From Methylobacterium sp. 17Sr1-1 (lineage in GTDB: Bacteria; Pseudomonadota; Alphaproteobacteria; Rhizobiales; Beijerinckiaceae), in contig NZ_CP029552.1 of NCBI RefSeq assembly GCF_003173775.1, positions 4,529,001-4,593,000 on the forward strand: a stretch of 64,000 bases of DNA, in the 5' to 3' direction. Positions 53,117-60,050 of the stretch are shown piece after piece (positions within the stretch are counted from its first letter, which is position 1; every line of letters begins with the position of its first letter). The notes beneath the pieces were generated by a model, which saw nothing but the letters and a program-made list of their open reading frames with translations, did no database searches and was not told where the DNA came from. The position numbers were made by a program, and so were the translations under genes.

Positions 53117-53775
53117 GCGCCGGCGCCACCGAGACACAGGTGGGCGTCAAGCTCGTCTCGCATTTCGCCACGGTCGAGCAGCAGAAGCGCGCCGCCGTGC
53201 TCGGGATGTGGGCCTGGCTGCTGACCGAGCTGCTGCTCTTCGCCGGACTGTTCCTCACGGCCTTGATCCTGCGCCTGCTCCACCCGGAGGCGATCCAGGA
53301 GGCGGCGCGCCACCTCAAATTCTGGATCGGCGCGGTCAACACCGTGGTGCTGATCGGCTCCAGCCTGACCATGTCGGGGGCGATCCAGCTCTCGCGCCTC
53401 GGCTGGCAGCGCGGCATGGTCCGGTTCATGCTCGCCACCGCCGCGCTCGGCACGCTGTTCCTCGTGCTCAAGGGCTACGAGTACTACGCCGACTACCACG
53501 AGCACATGATGCCGTTCCTGTCCGACCGGCCCTACGAGCTGAAGGACTCGCCGCCCTCGCGACTGTTCGTGAACCTGTACTACGTCGCGACCTCGCTGCA
53601 CGGCCTGCACCTTCTCACCGGCATCACCATCCTCCTGGTGATGACCTGGCAGGCGAGCCGGCCGGGCTTCTTGAGCCAGCACCAGAACCGGATCGAGATC
53701 TTCGGGCTCTACTGGCACTTCATCGACCTGATCTGGATCCTCGCCTTCCCGACCCTCTACGTGCTCAACCGGTAG
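53113..53775 (+). CDS. coxC: cytochrome c oxidase subunit III
   Basis: Subunit III, 220 residues with five membrane segments. [20 protein letters not shown], the Glu-containing [32 protein letters not shown] and [20 protein letters not shown] are typical. GTG 53113 overlaps the coxA stop (GTGA). Confidence 0.95.
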   Translation: MSAGATETQVGVKLVSHFATVEQQKRAAVLGMWAWLLTELLLFAGLFLTALILRLLHPEAIQEAARHLKFWIGAVNTVVLIGSSLTMSGAIQLSRLGWQRGMVRFMLATAALGTLFLVLKGYEYYADYHEHMMPFLSDRPYELKDSPPSRLFVNLYYVATSLHGLHLLTGITILLVMTWQASRPGFLSQHQNRIEIFGLYWHFIDLIWILAFPTLYVLNR

Positions 53776-53786
53776 GAGGCACACGC

Positions 53787-54086
53787 GTGTTCGGCACCAG
53801 CGACGAGCGCCGCATCCTCTGGCGGCACATGCGCGAGCCGGTCCTGACGGCGGGCGCGCTCCTGGTGATGCTCGGGATCAACGTAGGCTTAGGCGCCACC
53901 CTCCCCTTCCCGCATGTCTGGGTCGTCGAGCTGCTCGTCGCCGCCGCGATGGTGGCGACGATCCTCCTGGTCTCGATGGAGGTCCGCCACGAGCCGCCGC
54001 TGGTGAAGCTGTTTGCCGGCATCGGCTTCTTCTGGGTCGGCATCCTGTTCGCGATGACGCTGGTGGATTACCTCTCCCGAGGGTAG
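53787..54086 (+). CDS. coxD: cytochrome c oxidase subunit IV
   Basis: Small subunit of 99 residues with three membrane segments (about 17-38, 42-62, 70-92). VWVVELLVAAAMVATILLVS and LFAGIGFFWVGILFAMTLVD fit the subunit IV (COX4_pro-like) family. GTG 53787 has GGAGG at eight bases; it is the only junction of the operon that does not overlap (11-bp gap). No Sco, CtaG or heme A synthase gene follows, so assembly factors must come from elsewhere. Confidence 0.88.
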   Translation: MFGTSDERRILWRHMREPVLTAGALLVMLGINVGLGATLPFPHVWVVELLVAAAMVATILLVSMEVRHEPPLVKLFAGIGFFWVGILFAMTLVDYLSRG

Positions 54087-54131
54087 GCGCGTTCACTCCC
54101 CGCTCACCGCCAGAGCCCTATAATCCTCGCC

Positions 54132-54923
54132 ATGTGCGAATTGCTCGGCATGAGCGCCAACGTCCCGACCGACATCCGCTTCAGCTTCGCCGGCCTCGCG
54201 CGCCGGGGAGGCGAGACCGGGCCGCATCAGGACGGCTGGGGCATCTCGTTCTATGAAGGCCGCGGCTGCCGCAGCTTTCACGATCCGGAGCCGAGCGCGC
54301 GCTCCGAGATCGCCCGGCTGTTGCGGCAATACCCGATCAAGAGCCGGATCGTGATCGCCCATGTCCGCCGGGCCAATCGCGGCCGGGTGACGCTGGAGAA
54401 CACCCATCCGTTCAGCCGCGAATTGTGGGGCCGCACCTTCACCTTCGCGCATAACGGCCAGCTCAAGGGGGTGAAGCGGCTGAAGCTCGGCCGCTTCAAG
54501 CCCGTCGGCACCACCGACAGCGAGCACGCCTTCTGCTGGATGCTGGGGGCGCTCGAAGAGCGCTGGAGCACGCTGCCCAAACCCACCCGCCTCGACGGGG
54601 CGGTGCGGGAGCTCTGCGGCGAATTGCACGGGCTCGGGGTGTTCAACATGCTGCTCTCCGACAGCCGCACCCTCTACGCCCATTGCGGCAAGCGGCTCTG
54701 CACCCTGACCCGCCGGGCGCCGTTCGGCACCGCGACGCTGATCGACGAGGATTGGCGGGTGGATTTCGCGGAAGAAACCACGCCCGACGACATCGTGACC
54801 GTGGTGGCGACCCGCCCGCTCACCCGCGACGAGAACTGGACCGACCTCGCGCCGGGCGAGGTGCTGGCCTTCCGCCTCGGCGTGCCGGACGGGGACGAGA
54901 CCGGGGCCGGCGCGGGCGGTTGA
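54132..54923 (+). CDS. class II glutamine amidotransferase (YafJ-like)
   Basis: An Ntn-type glutamine amidotransferase, 263 residues. MCELLGMSANVPTDIRFSF gives the N-terminal Cys2 nucleophile after Met removal. HQDGWGISFYEG, AHVRRANRGRVTLENTHPF and FAHNGQLKGVKRL form the glutamine pocket. The YafJ group acts alone or near glutathione/gamma-glutamyl metabolism; the acceptor is unknown. It starts 45 bp after coxD. Confidence 0.92.
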   Translation: MCELLGMSANVPTDIRFSFAGLARRGGETGPHQDGWGISFYEGRGCRSFHDPEPSARSEIARLLRQYPIKSRIVIAHVRRANRGRVTLENTHPFSRELWGRTFTFAHNGQLKGVKRLKLGRFKPVGTTDSEHAFCWMLGALEERWSTLPKPTRLDGAVRELCGELHGLGVFNMLLSDSRTLYAHCGKRLCTLTRRAPFGTATLIDEDWRVDFAEETTPDDIVTVVATRPLTRDENWTDLAPGEVLAFRLGVPDGDETGAGAGG

Positions 54924-55036
54924 CGCACCCCGTGACGCCGGGGCCCTATCGGTTCCGGTCGGTTTCTCGCTAAGCTCGCCCTTTCCGGTCGCGGCCCCCG
55001 GGCCCATCTTCCTGTAGGCAGGCAGACGCGAGAGCC

Positions 55037-55774
55037 ATGACGCGAGACATTGCCCCGAATCCGTCGGCCCCGAATCCGTCGGCGGAAGACCGCCCCGGCC
55101 TGTCGGCCAGCATCCGGTCGCATCTCGGCACCCAGCTCCGGGCCACCTACGAGGCCCTGGGCGACGAGGATCCGGACAACCGGTTCGCCGAGCTGGTCGC
55201 CCGCCTGGAGGCGGCGCTGAAGGCGCAGGGCGAGGTCGTCCTGCCGGAATTCCGCGACGGGCTGCTGCAGGCGGTGCCGTCCCTGCGCGCCTTCGCGCTG
55301 TCCCTCACCAGCAACCCGGCCCGCGCCGACGACCTGGTGCAGGACACGTTGCTCAAGGGCTGGCAGCACCGGGCCCGGTTCCAGGCCGGCACCAACCTGA
55401 ACGCCTGGCTGTTCACCATCCTGCGCAACATCTTCTACTCCGATCACCGCAAGCGGGTGCGCGAGGTCGAGGACCAGGACGGCTCCTACGCCGCGAGGCT
55501 CGCCACCGCGCCGCACCAGGGCGACCGGCTCGACGTCGAGGACCTGCAGAGCGCGCTCGCCAAGCTGCCGCCGGACCAGCGCGAGGCCCTGGTGCTCGTC
55601 GGCGCCGAGGGCGTCTCCTACGAGGAGGCGGCGGCGATCATGGGCTGCAAGGTGGGCACGGTGAAGAGCCGCGTCAGCCGCGCCCGCGGCCGCCTGGCGG
55701 AGCTTCTCGGCTACGACGAGGAAGATCTCGGCACCGACCGGCTGATCCAGTCGGCGATGCCGAAGGACGCATGA
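55037..55774 (+). CDS. EcfG-type sigma factor with NepR-like N-terminal region
   Basis: A 245-residue ECF sigma factor, about 60 residues longer than usual. Region 2 starts near 88: LRAFALSLTSNPARADDLVQ, DTLLKGWQHRARFQAG and LNAWLFTILRNIFYSDHRKR. Region 4 is LPPDQREALVLVGAEGVSYE with EEAAAIMGCKVGTVKSRVSR. This is the EcfG general-stress group. Residues about 25-65, IRSHLGTQLRATYEALGDED and DNRFAELVARLEAALK, match the two helices of NepR, the anti-sigma factor of this system. A fused anti-sigma could hold the factor inactive in cis or compete for PhyR. ATG 55037 is the first start; no PhyR or kinase gene is adjacent. Confidence 0.88.
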   Translation: MTRDIAPNPSAPNPSAEDRPGLSASIRSHLGTQLRATYEALGDEDPDNRFAELVARLEAALKAQGEVVLPEFRDGLLQAVPSLRAFALSLTSNPARADDLVQDTLLKGWQHRARFQAGTNLNAWLFTILRNIFYSDHRKRVREVEDQDGSYAARLATAPHQGDRLDVEDLQSALAKLPPDQREALVLVGAEGVSYEEAAAIMGCKVGTVKSRVSRARGRLAELLGYDEEDLGTDRLIQSAMPKDA

Positions 55775-55827
55775 TTCGCGCCCGTTACTCCTGCGGGGTT
55801 CAGGGCAAATTTTTCGGCCGGATCGAT

Positions 55828-55853
55828 TGAACCGTTTCGCCCACGGCGACGTT
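55828..55853 (+). promoter_or_regulatory. candidate EcfG promoter of the DUF1236 gene
   Basis: TGAAC (55828-55832), 17 bases, CGTT (55850-55853). This is one base from the GGAAC-N16/17-CGTT consensus. It lies 61 bp before the DUF1236 start. Confidence 0.5.
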
Positions 55854-55914
55854 ACCACCCCCGAAGAGCTACCCCGCTCGGCGGGGTGGACTGGACGAAA
55901 CGGAGATCGACCCG

Positions 55915-56325
55915 ATGAAGACCAAGACCTTCCTGGCCGCTGCTGCTCTCGCCCTCTCCCTGCCGATGGCCGCCCATGCGCAGGGCCTGATCGGTGGCGC
56001 CCAGCGCGGTGCCGAGGACGGCGCGGATGCCGCCGGCCCGGTCGGCGCGATCGTCGGCGGTGCCGTGGGTGCGGCGACGGGTGCCGTCGGCGGCCTGCTC
56101 GGCGTCGACGACCGTCCCCGCTTCCGCTCCTACGCCGTGCGCCAGCACCGCTCGTACGACTGGGACGGCGACGTCCGCGTCGGCACCGTGCTGCCCTCCT
56201 CGGGCGTGAGCTACTACGAGGTCCCGTCCGACTACGGCATCCGTGGCCGCCGCTACACCGTGGTCAACGACCGCGTCGTGCTGGTCGATCCGGGCACCCG
56301 CCGCATCGTGCAGGTCATCGACTAA
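55915..56325 (+). CDS. exported DUF1236 protein
   Basis: A 136-residue secreted protein. Signal peptide at residues 1-22 (MKTKTFLAAAALALSLPMAA, ending HAQ). A glycine-zipper segment (GPVGAIVGGAVGAATGAVGG, about 40-62) could enter a membrane. The C-terminal DUF1236 core is DVRVGTVLPSSGVSYYEVPS then YTVVNDRVVLVDPGTRRIVQ. Function unknown; such proteins are often induced by stress. It has a candidate EcfG promoter and a strong terminator, so it forms its own unit. Confidence 0.85.
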   Translation: MKTKTFLAAAALALSLPMAAHAQGLIGGAQRGAEDGADAAGPVGAIVGGAVGAATGAVGGLLGVDDRPRFRSYAVRQHRSYDWDGDVRVGTVLPSSGVSYYEVPSDYGIRGRRYTVVNDRVVLVDPGTRRIVQVID

Positions 56326-56390
56326 AACTTTCATCGACTGAGGTTTGCCAGCGCGCCGCCCCCCCGGGCGGCGCGGTTCCCAACCTCGGA

Positions 56391-56419
56391 AAAGCCCCGG
56401 CCTCGTGCCGGGGCTTTTT
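56391..56419 (+). terminator. intrinsic terminator after DUF1236 gene
   Basis: GCCCCGGC/GCCGGGGC stem with a 5-base loop, flanked by AAA on the left and TTTTT (56415-56419) on the right. A GC hairpin, 56352-56375, precedes it. This is the clearest intrinsic terminator in the window. Confidence 0.88.
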
Positions 56420-56465
56420 CGTTGCCGGGGCATACCGTTCCTCGCTGGGTGCCGCCTCGATTCCT

Positions 56466-56491
56466 GCAACAAAACCGGGCCCATCGTCGTT
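56466..56491 (+). promoter_or_regulatory. candidate EcfG promoter of the NepR-like gene
   Basis: GCAAC (56466-56470), 17 bases, CGTT (56488-56491); one mismatch to GGAAC-N16/17-CGTT. A transcript would begin near 56498, about 60 bp before the chosen start. Confidence 0.45.
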
Positions 56492-56556
56492 CTACTTAGG
56501 TGATGGCGCGAATGGTCTTGCCAGAGCGCGACGAAACCTTAGCGATACGGACTCCG

Positions 56557-56811
56557 ATGCCCTCCGACCCGTACGAGAACCATGACGCCGCGCTGCCCCC
56601 GCCGGTGCGCGAGCACCTCGGCCAGCAGCTCCGCTCGGCCTACAACGCCGAGGCCGCGAAGCCGGACTACCTCGGCGACCCGAGCCTGCCGCCGGAATTC
56701 ACGCCCCAGTTGCGCCGCCTCGAAGGCCGCCTGAAGGCCCACGACACCGGCCGCGAGGCGGTGGAGGGCGCGCTCAAGGATATCCTGGGCGACCTGCCTG
56801 GGAAGCGGTGA
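56557..56811 (+). CDS. NepR-like anti-sigma factor
   Basis: An 84-residue soluble protein. VREHLGQQLRSAYNAEAAKP and LPPEFTPQLRRLEGRLKAHD form two helices with the NepR spacing (LG.QLR..Y then P..F...L.RLE). The same residues recur in the N-terminus of the sigma factor at 55037. NepR binds EcfG and is removed by phosphorylated PhyR. A likely anti-sigma or decoy. ATG 56557 is preferred because it begins near the conserved part; GTG 56500, ATG 56503 and ATG 56512 are in frame. Confidence 0.7.
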   Translation: MPSDPYENHDAALPPPVREHLGQQLRSAYNAEAAKPDYLGDPSLPPEFTPQLRRLEGRLKAHDTGREAVEGALKDILGDLPGKR

Positions 56812-56852
56812 GCGCACCCGTGAGTTCGATCGACCGATTCAACACCCTCCGC

Positions 56853-56889
56853 GTCATCCCGGAGCCGCGGAAGCGGAACCCGGGATGAC
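56853..56889. repeat. family A single hairpin, copy 4 (short)
   Basis: GTCATCCCGGAGC ... GAACCCGGGATGAC, 37 bp, equal to one end of the full element. It lies between convergent NepR-like and mscL genes. Confidence 0.88.
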
Positions 56890-56925
56890 GTGCAGGGCCG
56901 GAAGTCGACCCTATCCCTCCCTGCC

Positions 56926-57336
56926 TTACCGCCGCGCCGCCAGCAGATCCCGGATCTCCGTCAGGATCTTCACGTCGGCCGGATCCTCCTTCGCCACCTC
57001 CTCGCGCCGGACCAGCTGGTTCATGCCGCGGATCACCAGGAACAGCACGAAGGCGACGATCACGAAGTTGAGCGCCACGGTGACGAACTGGCCGTAGCCG
57101 ATCACCGCGCCCTGCTTCTTGGCCTCGGCATAAGCGAGGCCGGTCTGCACCTTCGAGGAGAGGGGCAGGTAGTAGTTCGAGAAATCGAGCCCGCCGGTGA
57201 TCGCCCCCACCGTCGGCATGATGACGTCCTGCACCAGCGAGGTGACGATGGCCCCGAAGGCCGCGCCGATCACCACGCCGACCGCGAGGTCGACGACGTT
57301 GCCGCGCAGGGCGAACTTCTTGAATTCCTCGAGCAT
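56926..57336 (-). CDS. mscL: large-conductance mechanosensitive channel
   Basis: Homopentameric channel that opens under osmotic downshock. The 136 residues show [40 protein letters not shown] (pore helix), a periplasmic loop, the second helix [20 protein letters not shown] and a charged C-terminal helix. Length and pattern match MscL throughout. Confidence 0.96.
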   Translation of the reverse strand: MLEEFKKFALRGNVVDLAVGVVIGAAFGAIVTSLVQDVIMPTVGAITGGLDFSNYYLPLSSKVQTGLAYAEAKKQGAVIGYGQFVTVALNFVIVAFVLFLVIRGMNQLVRREEVAKEDPADVKILTEIRDLLAARR

Positions 57337-57419
57337 GTCGGGTCTCCTCGCAGGCGCCGGTCGGCGCGACCGCTCACACAGCGAAGCTGGGGCGCGATCG
57401 CCCGAGGGGGAGTCGTCCG

Positions 57420-58193
57420 ATGGCGGATTGGGATGCGGGCCAGTACCTGAAATTCGCTGACGAGCGCACGCGGCCGGCCGCCGACCTGCTGGCGCGGGTG
57501 CCGCTCTCCGCCCCCGCCCGGGCGGTCGATCTCGGCTGCGGGCCCGGCAACAGCACGGCGCTCCTGGCGGCACGCTTCCCGACAGCCACGATCACCGGCC
57601 TCGATTCCTCGCCCGCGATGCTGGAGGAGGCGCGCCGCACGCTCCCGGACCTCACCTTCGTCGAGGCCGACCTCGCCGCCTGGGAGCCGGACGAAAAGCC
57701 CGACCTGATCTTCGCCAACGCCGTGCTGCAATGGCTGCCGGACCATGCCCGCCTGCTGCCGCGCCTCGCCGGCTTCCTGGCGCCGGGCGGCTGCCTCGCC
57801 GTGCAGATGCCGGACAACCTCGACGAGCCGTCGCACCGGCTGATGCGCGAGGTGGCGCAAGAGGCGCCGTTCCGCGAGGCGCTCGCCGGCGCGGCCGGCG
57901 CCCGCACCGCGCTCGGCTCGTTCCAGGATTACGATGCGTGGCTGTCGCGGACGGGCTGCACGGTCGATCTGTGGCGCACGGCCTACGTCCATCCGCTGCA
58001 AGGGCACCGCGGCATCGTCGAGTGGGTGCGCTCCACGGGTCTGCGGCCGTTCCTGGGGCCCCTGGACCCGAAGCAGCGGGCCGAGTACCTCGCCCGCTAC
58101 GAGGAGGCGTTGCGCCGGGCCTATCCGGCGCAAGGTGACGGGCGGGTGCTGCTGCCGTTTCCGAGGCTCTTCATCGTGGCGCGGCGGGCCTGA
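57420..58193 (+). CDS. tam: trans-aconitate 2-methyltransferase
   Basis: SAM-dependent enzyme that methylates trans-aconitate, a toxic by-product of the citric acid cycle. The 257-residue protein starts [20 protein letters not shown], has the SAM loop [39 protein letters not shown] and [17 protein letters not shown], all typical of Tam. It is divergent from mscL by 83 bp. Confidence 0.93.
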   Translation: MADWDAGQYLKFADERTRPAADLLARVPLSAPARAVDLGCGPGNSTALLAARFPTATITGLDSSPAMLEEARRTLPDLTFVEADLAAWEPDEKPDLIFANAVLQWLPDHARLLPRLAGFLAPGGCLAVQMPDNLDEPSHRLMREVAQEAPFREALAGAAGARTALGSFQDYDAWLSRTGCTVDLWRTAYVHPLQGHRGIVEWVRSTGLRPFLGPLDPKQRAEYLARYEEALRRAYPAQGDGRVLLPFPRLFIVARRA

Positions 58194-58247
58194 CCCGGCG
58201 CCTGATCGCCCGGGTCGGGATCCTACGACCGACATGAAATCCTCCGT

Positions 58248-58283
58248 GTCATCCCGGGGCCGCGTAGCGGAACCCGGGATGAC
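58248..58283. repeat. family A single hairpin, copy 5 (short)
   Basis: GTCATCCCGGGGC ... GAACCCGGGATGAC, 36 bp, with CCTCCGT/ACGGAG extension. Nearly identical to the left end of copy 1. It lies between convergent tam and pssA. Confidence 0.9.
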
Positions 58284-58339
58284 ACGGAGAGATGTCGGCG
58301 GATGTGCCGGAGTGATGGACCTGAACGATTCACGGGCTC

Positions 58340-59176
58340 TCAGCCCGCCGGCGCCTCGTCGCTCGGGAGCGCGGGGCCTTGCGCCGCCTCCGTCTTGAGC
58401 TTGCGCCGGTACTGGTTGGCACCGATCGGGATCGCCACGAGATAGCCGAGGCTGAGCAGCGCCAGGATCTCGAACGGGAAGCTGATCAGGAGCCCGAACG
58501 CCGCCACCGTCACGACGAAGATCGGCAGCACGTATTCCCGCGGCACCCGCTTGCCGACGGTCTTGCCCGAGAAGGTCGGCACCGTGGAGATCACGAGGAG
58601 AGCGATCACCAGCGTGTAGATCAGCGCCACCGGCGCGAGGCCGGGCGCCATCTCGAAGCCGAGGAAATGCAGGTAGAGCGGCAGCATCACCGTCAGCGCA
58701 CCGGCCGGGGCCGGCATGCCGACGAAGAAGTCCTTCTTCCATTCCGGCCGGTTGGGATCGTCCAGCATCACGTTGAAGCGGGCGAGGCGCAGGGCCATCG
58801 CGATGGCGAAGATCAGGGCGACGATCCAGCCGAGCTGCTTCAGGTTGTGCAGCACGAAGCTGTAGAGGATCAGCGCCGGGGCGCAGCCGAAATTGACGAA
58901 GTCGGCGAGGGAGTCGAGTTCGGCGCCGAAGCGCGAGGTGCCCTTGAGCAGCCGCGCCACCCGCCCGTCGACACCGTCGAGCACCGCGGCGGCGATGATC
59001 GCGATCACCGCCGGCTCGAACTTGCCCTCGAAGCCGAAGCGCACGGCGGTGAGCCCGAGGCAGACCGCCATCAGGGTGATCATGTTGGGAATGATCATCC
59101 GCACCGGCACCGGCTTGAACCGGCGCGGTTTGGGCTCGTTCGGCTCCGGCGCGAAGGGCGGGAAGAGGTCGTCCAT
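58340..59176 (-). CDS. pssA: CDP-diacylglycerol-serine O-phosphatidyltransferase
   Basis: Makes phosphatidylserine from CDP-diacylglycerol and serine. The 278-residue membrane protein has the CDP-alcohol phosphotransferase motif DGVDGRVARLLKGTSRFGAE then LDSLADFVNFG, and about eight membrane segments. FVGMPAPAGALTVMLPLYLH is also typical. It lies 17 bp after psd, on the same strand, so the two steps to phosphatidylethanolamine are coexpressed. Confidence 0.95.
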   Translation of the reverse strand: MDDLFPPFAPEPNEPKPRRFKPVPVRMIIPNMITLMAVCLGLTAVRFGFEGKFEPAVIAIIAAAVLDGVDGRVARLLKGTSRFGAELDSLADFVNFGCAPALILYSFVLHNLKQLGWIVALIFAIAMALRLARFNVMLDDPNRPEWKKDFFVGMPAPAGALTVMLPLYLHFLGFEMAPGLAPVALIYTLVIALLVISTVPTFSGKTVGKRVPREYVLPIFVVTVAAFGLLISFPFEILALLSLGYLVAIPIGANQYRRKLKTEAAQGPALPSDEAPAG

Positions 59177-59193
59177 GGCGGGTCCCTCCCCTG

Positions 59194-59907
59194 TCAGGTG
59201 CGGCGGAACTGCCGCACCGGGCCGGTCCCGCGCAGGTCGGCGAGCACGGTCTCGCCGGCCACCGCCTTCTGGCCGAGGCCGACCAGCACCCGGGTGCCCG
59301 CCGGCAGGTAGACGTCGACCCGGGAGCCGAAGCGGATCAGGCCGAAGCGGTCGCCGACGGTGAGGTCGTCGCCGGGCTTGACCCAGTCGACGATGCGGCG
59401 TGCGACGAGGCCGGCGATCTGCACCACGCCGATCCGCACCGGCTCGCCGTTCTGGCGCGTCTCGATGACGAGGCCGTTGCGCTCGTTGTCCTCGCTCGCC
59501 TTGTCGAGCTCGGCATTGAGGAAGAGGCCCGGGGTGTAGTGGACCTGGTCGATGCGGCCCGTGACCGGCACCCGGTTCACGTGGCAGTCGAACACGTTCA
59601 TGAACACCGAGATCCGCAGCATCGGCACCGACGGCAGGTCGAGCTCGGAGGGCGGCAGCACGGTGCTGATCAGGTTCACCCGCCCGTCTGCCGGCGAGAT
59701 CACCAGGCCGTCGCCGACCGGCACGATCCGCTCGGGGTCGCGGAAGAAGTAGCAGACCCACAGCGTCAGGATGAAGAAGATCCAGCCGAGGAACTGCACG
59801 AAGGTGCCGGCGAGCACCGTCAGCACGATGCCGATCGCGATGAAGGGATAGCCCTCCTTGTGGATCGGCACCAGTACGCGGCGGATCGTCTCGAACAGGT
59901 CGGTCAT
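59194..59907 (-). CDS. psd: phosphatidylserine decarboxylase proenzyme
   Basis: Converts phosphatidylserine to phosphatidylethanolamine. The 237-residue protein is of the short type: two N-terminal membrane segments (about 20-60), then [40 protein letters not shown] and the self-cleavage site [15 protein letters not shown], where the Ser becomes the pyruvoyl group. ATG 59907 begins the family N-terminus. Confidence 0.95.
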   Translation of the reverse strand: MTDLFETIRRVLVPIHKEGYPFIAIGIVLTVLAGTFVQFLGWIFFILTLWVCYFFRDPERIVPVGDGLVISPADGRVNLISTVLPPSELDLPSVPMLRISVFMNVFDCHVNRVPVTGRIDQVHYTPGLFLNAELDKASEDNERNGLVIETRQNGEPVRIGVVQIAGLVARRIVDWVKPGDDLTVGDRFGLIRFGSRVDVYLPAGTRVLVGLGQKAVAGETVLADLRGTGPVRQFRRT

Positions 59908-60007
59908 GAGTCCTCGGATGCGTCCTCGGGCCGTCTCGCCGGTCGCGAGCGCGCCGGTCTCTGCGCCCGCGGATGGCAGGCGCATGGCTTCACGTCAATT
60001 GTCAGAT

Positions 60008-60033
60008 CGGCGCGGGGCGCGCCCCGCGCGCCG
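60008..60033. repeat. GC palindrome between the ABC exporter and psd
   Basis: GCGCGGGGCGCGCCCCGCGC (60010-60029) is fully self-complementary. A 10-bp direct repeat GATCGGCGCG flanks it at 60005 and 60034. It may act as a terminator for the exporter gene or be a recombination scar. Confidence 0.45.
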
Positions 60034-60050
60034 GATCGGCGCGAATCGCC

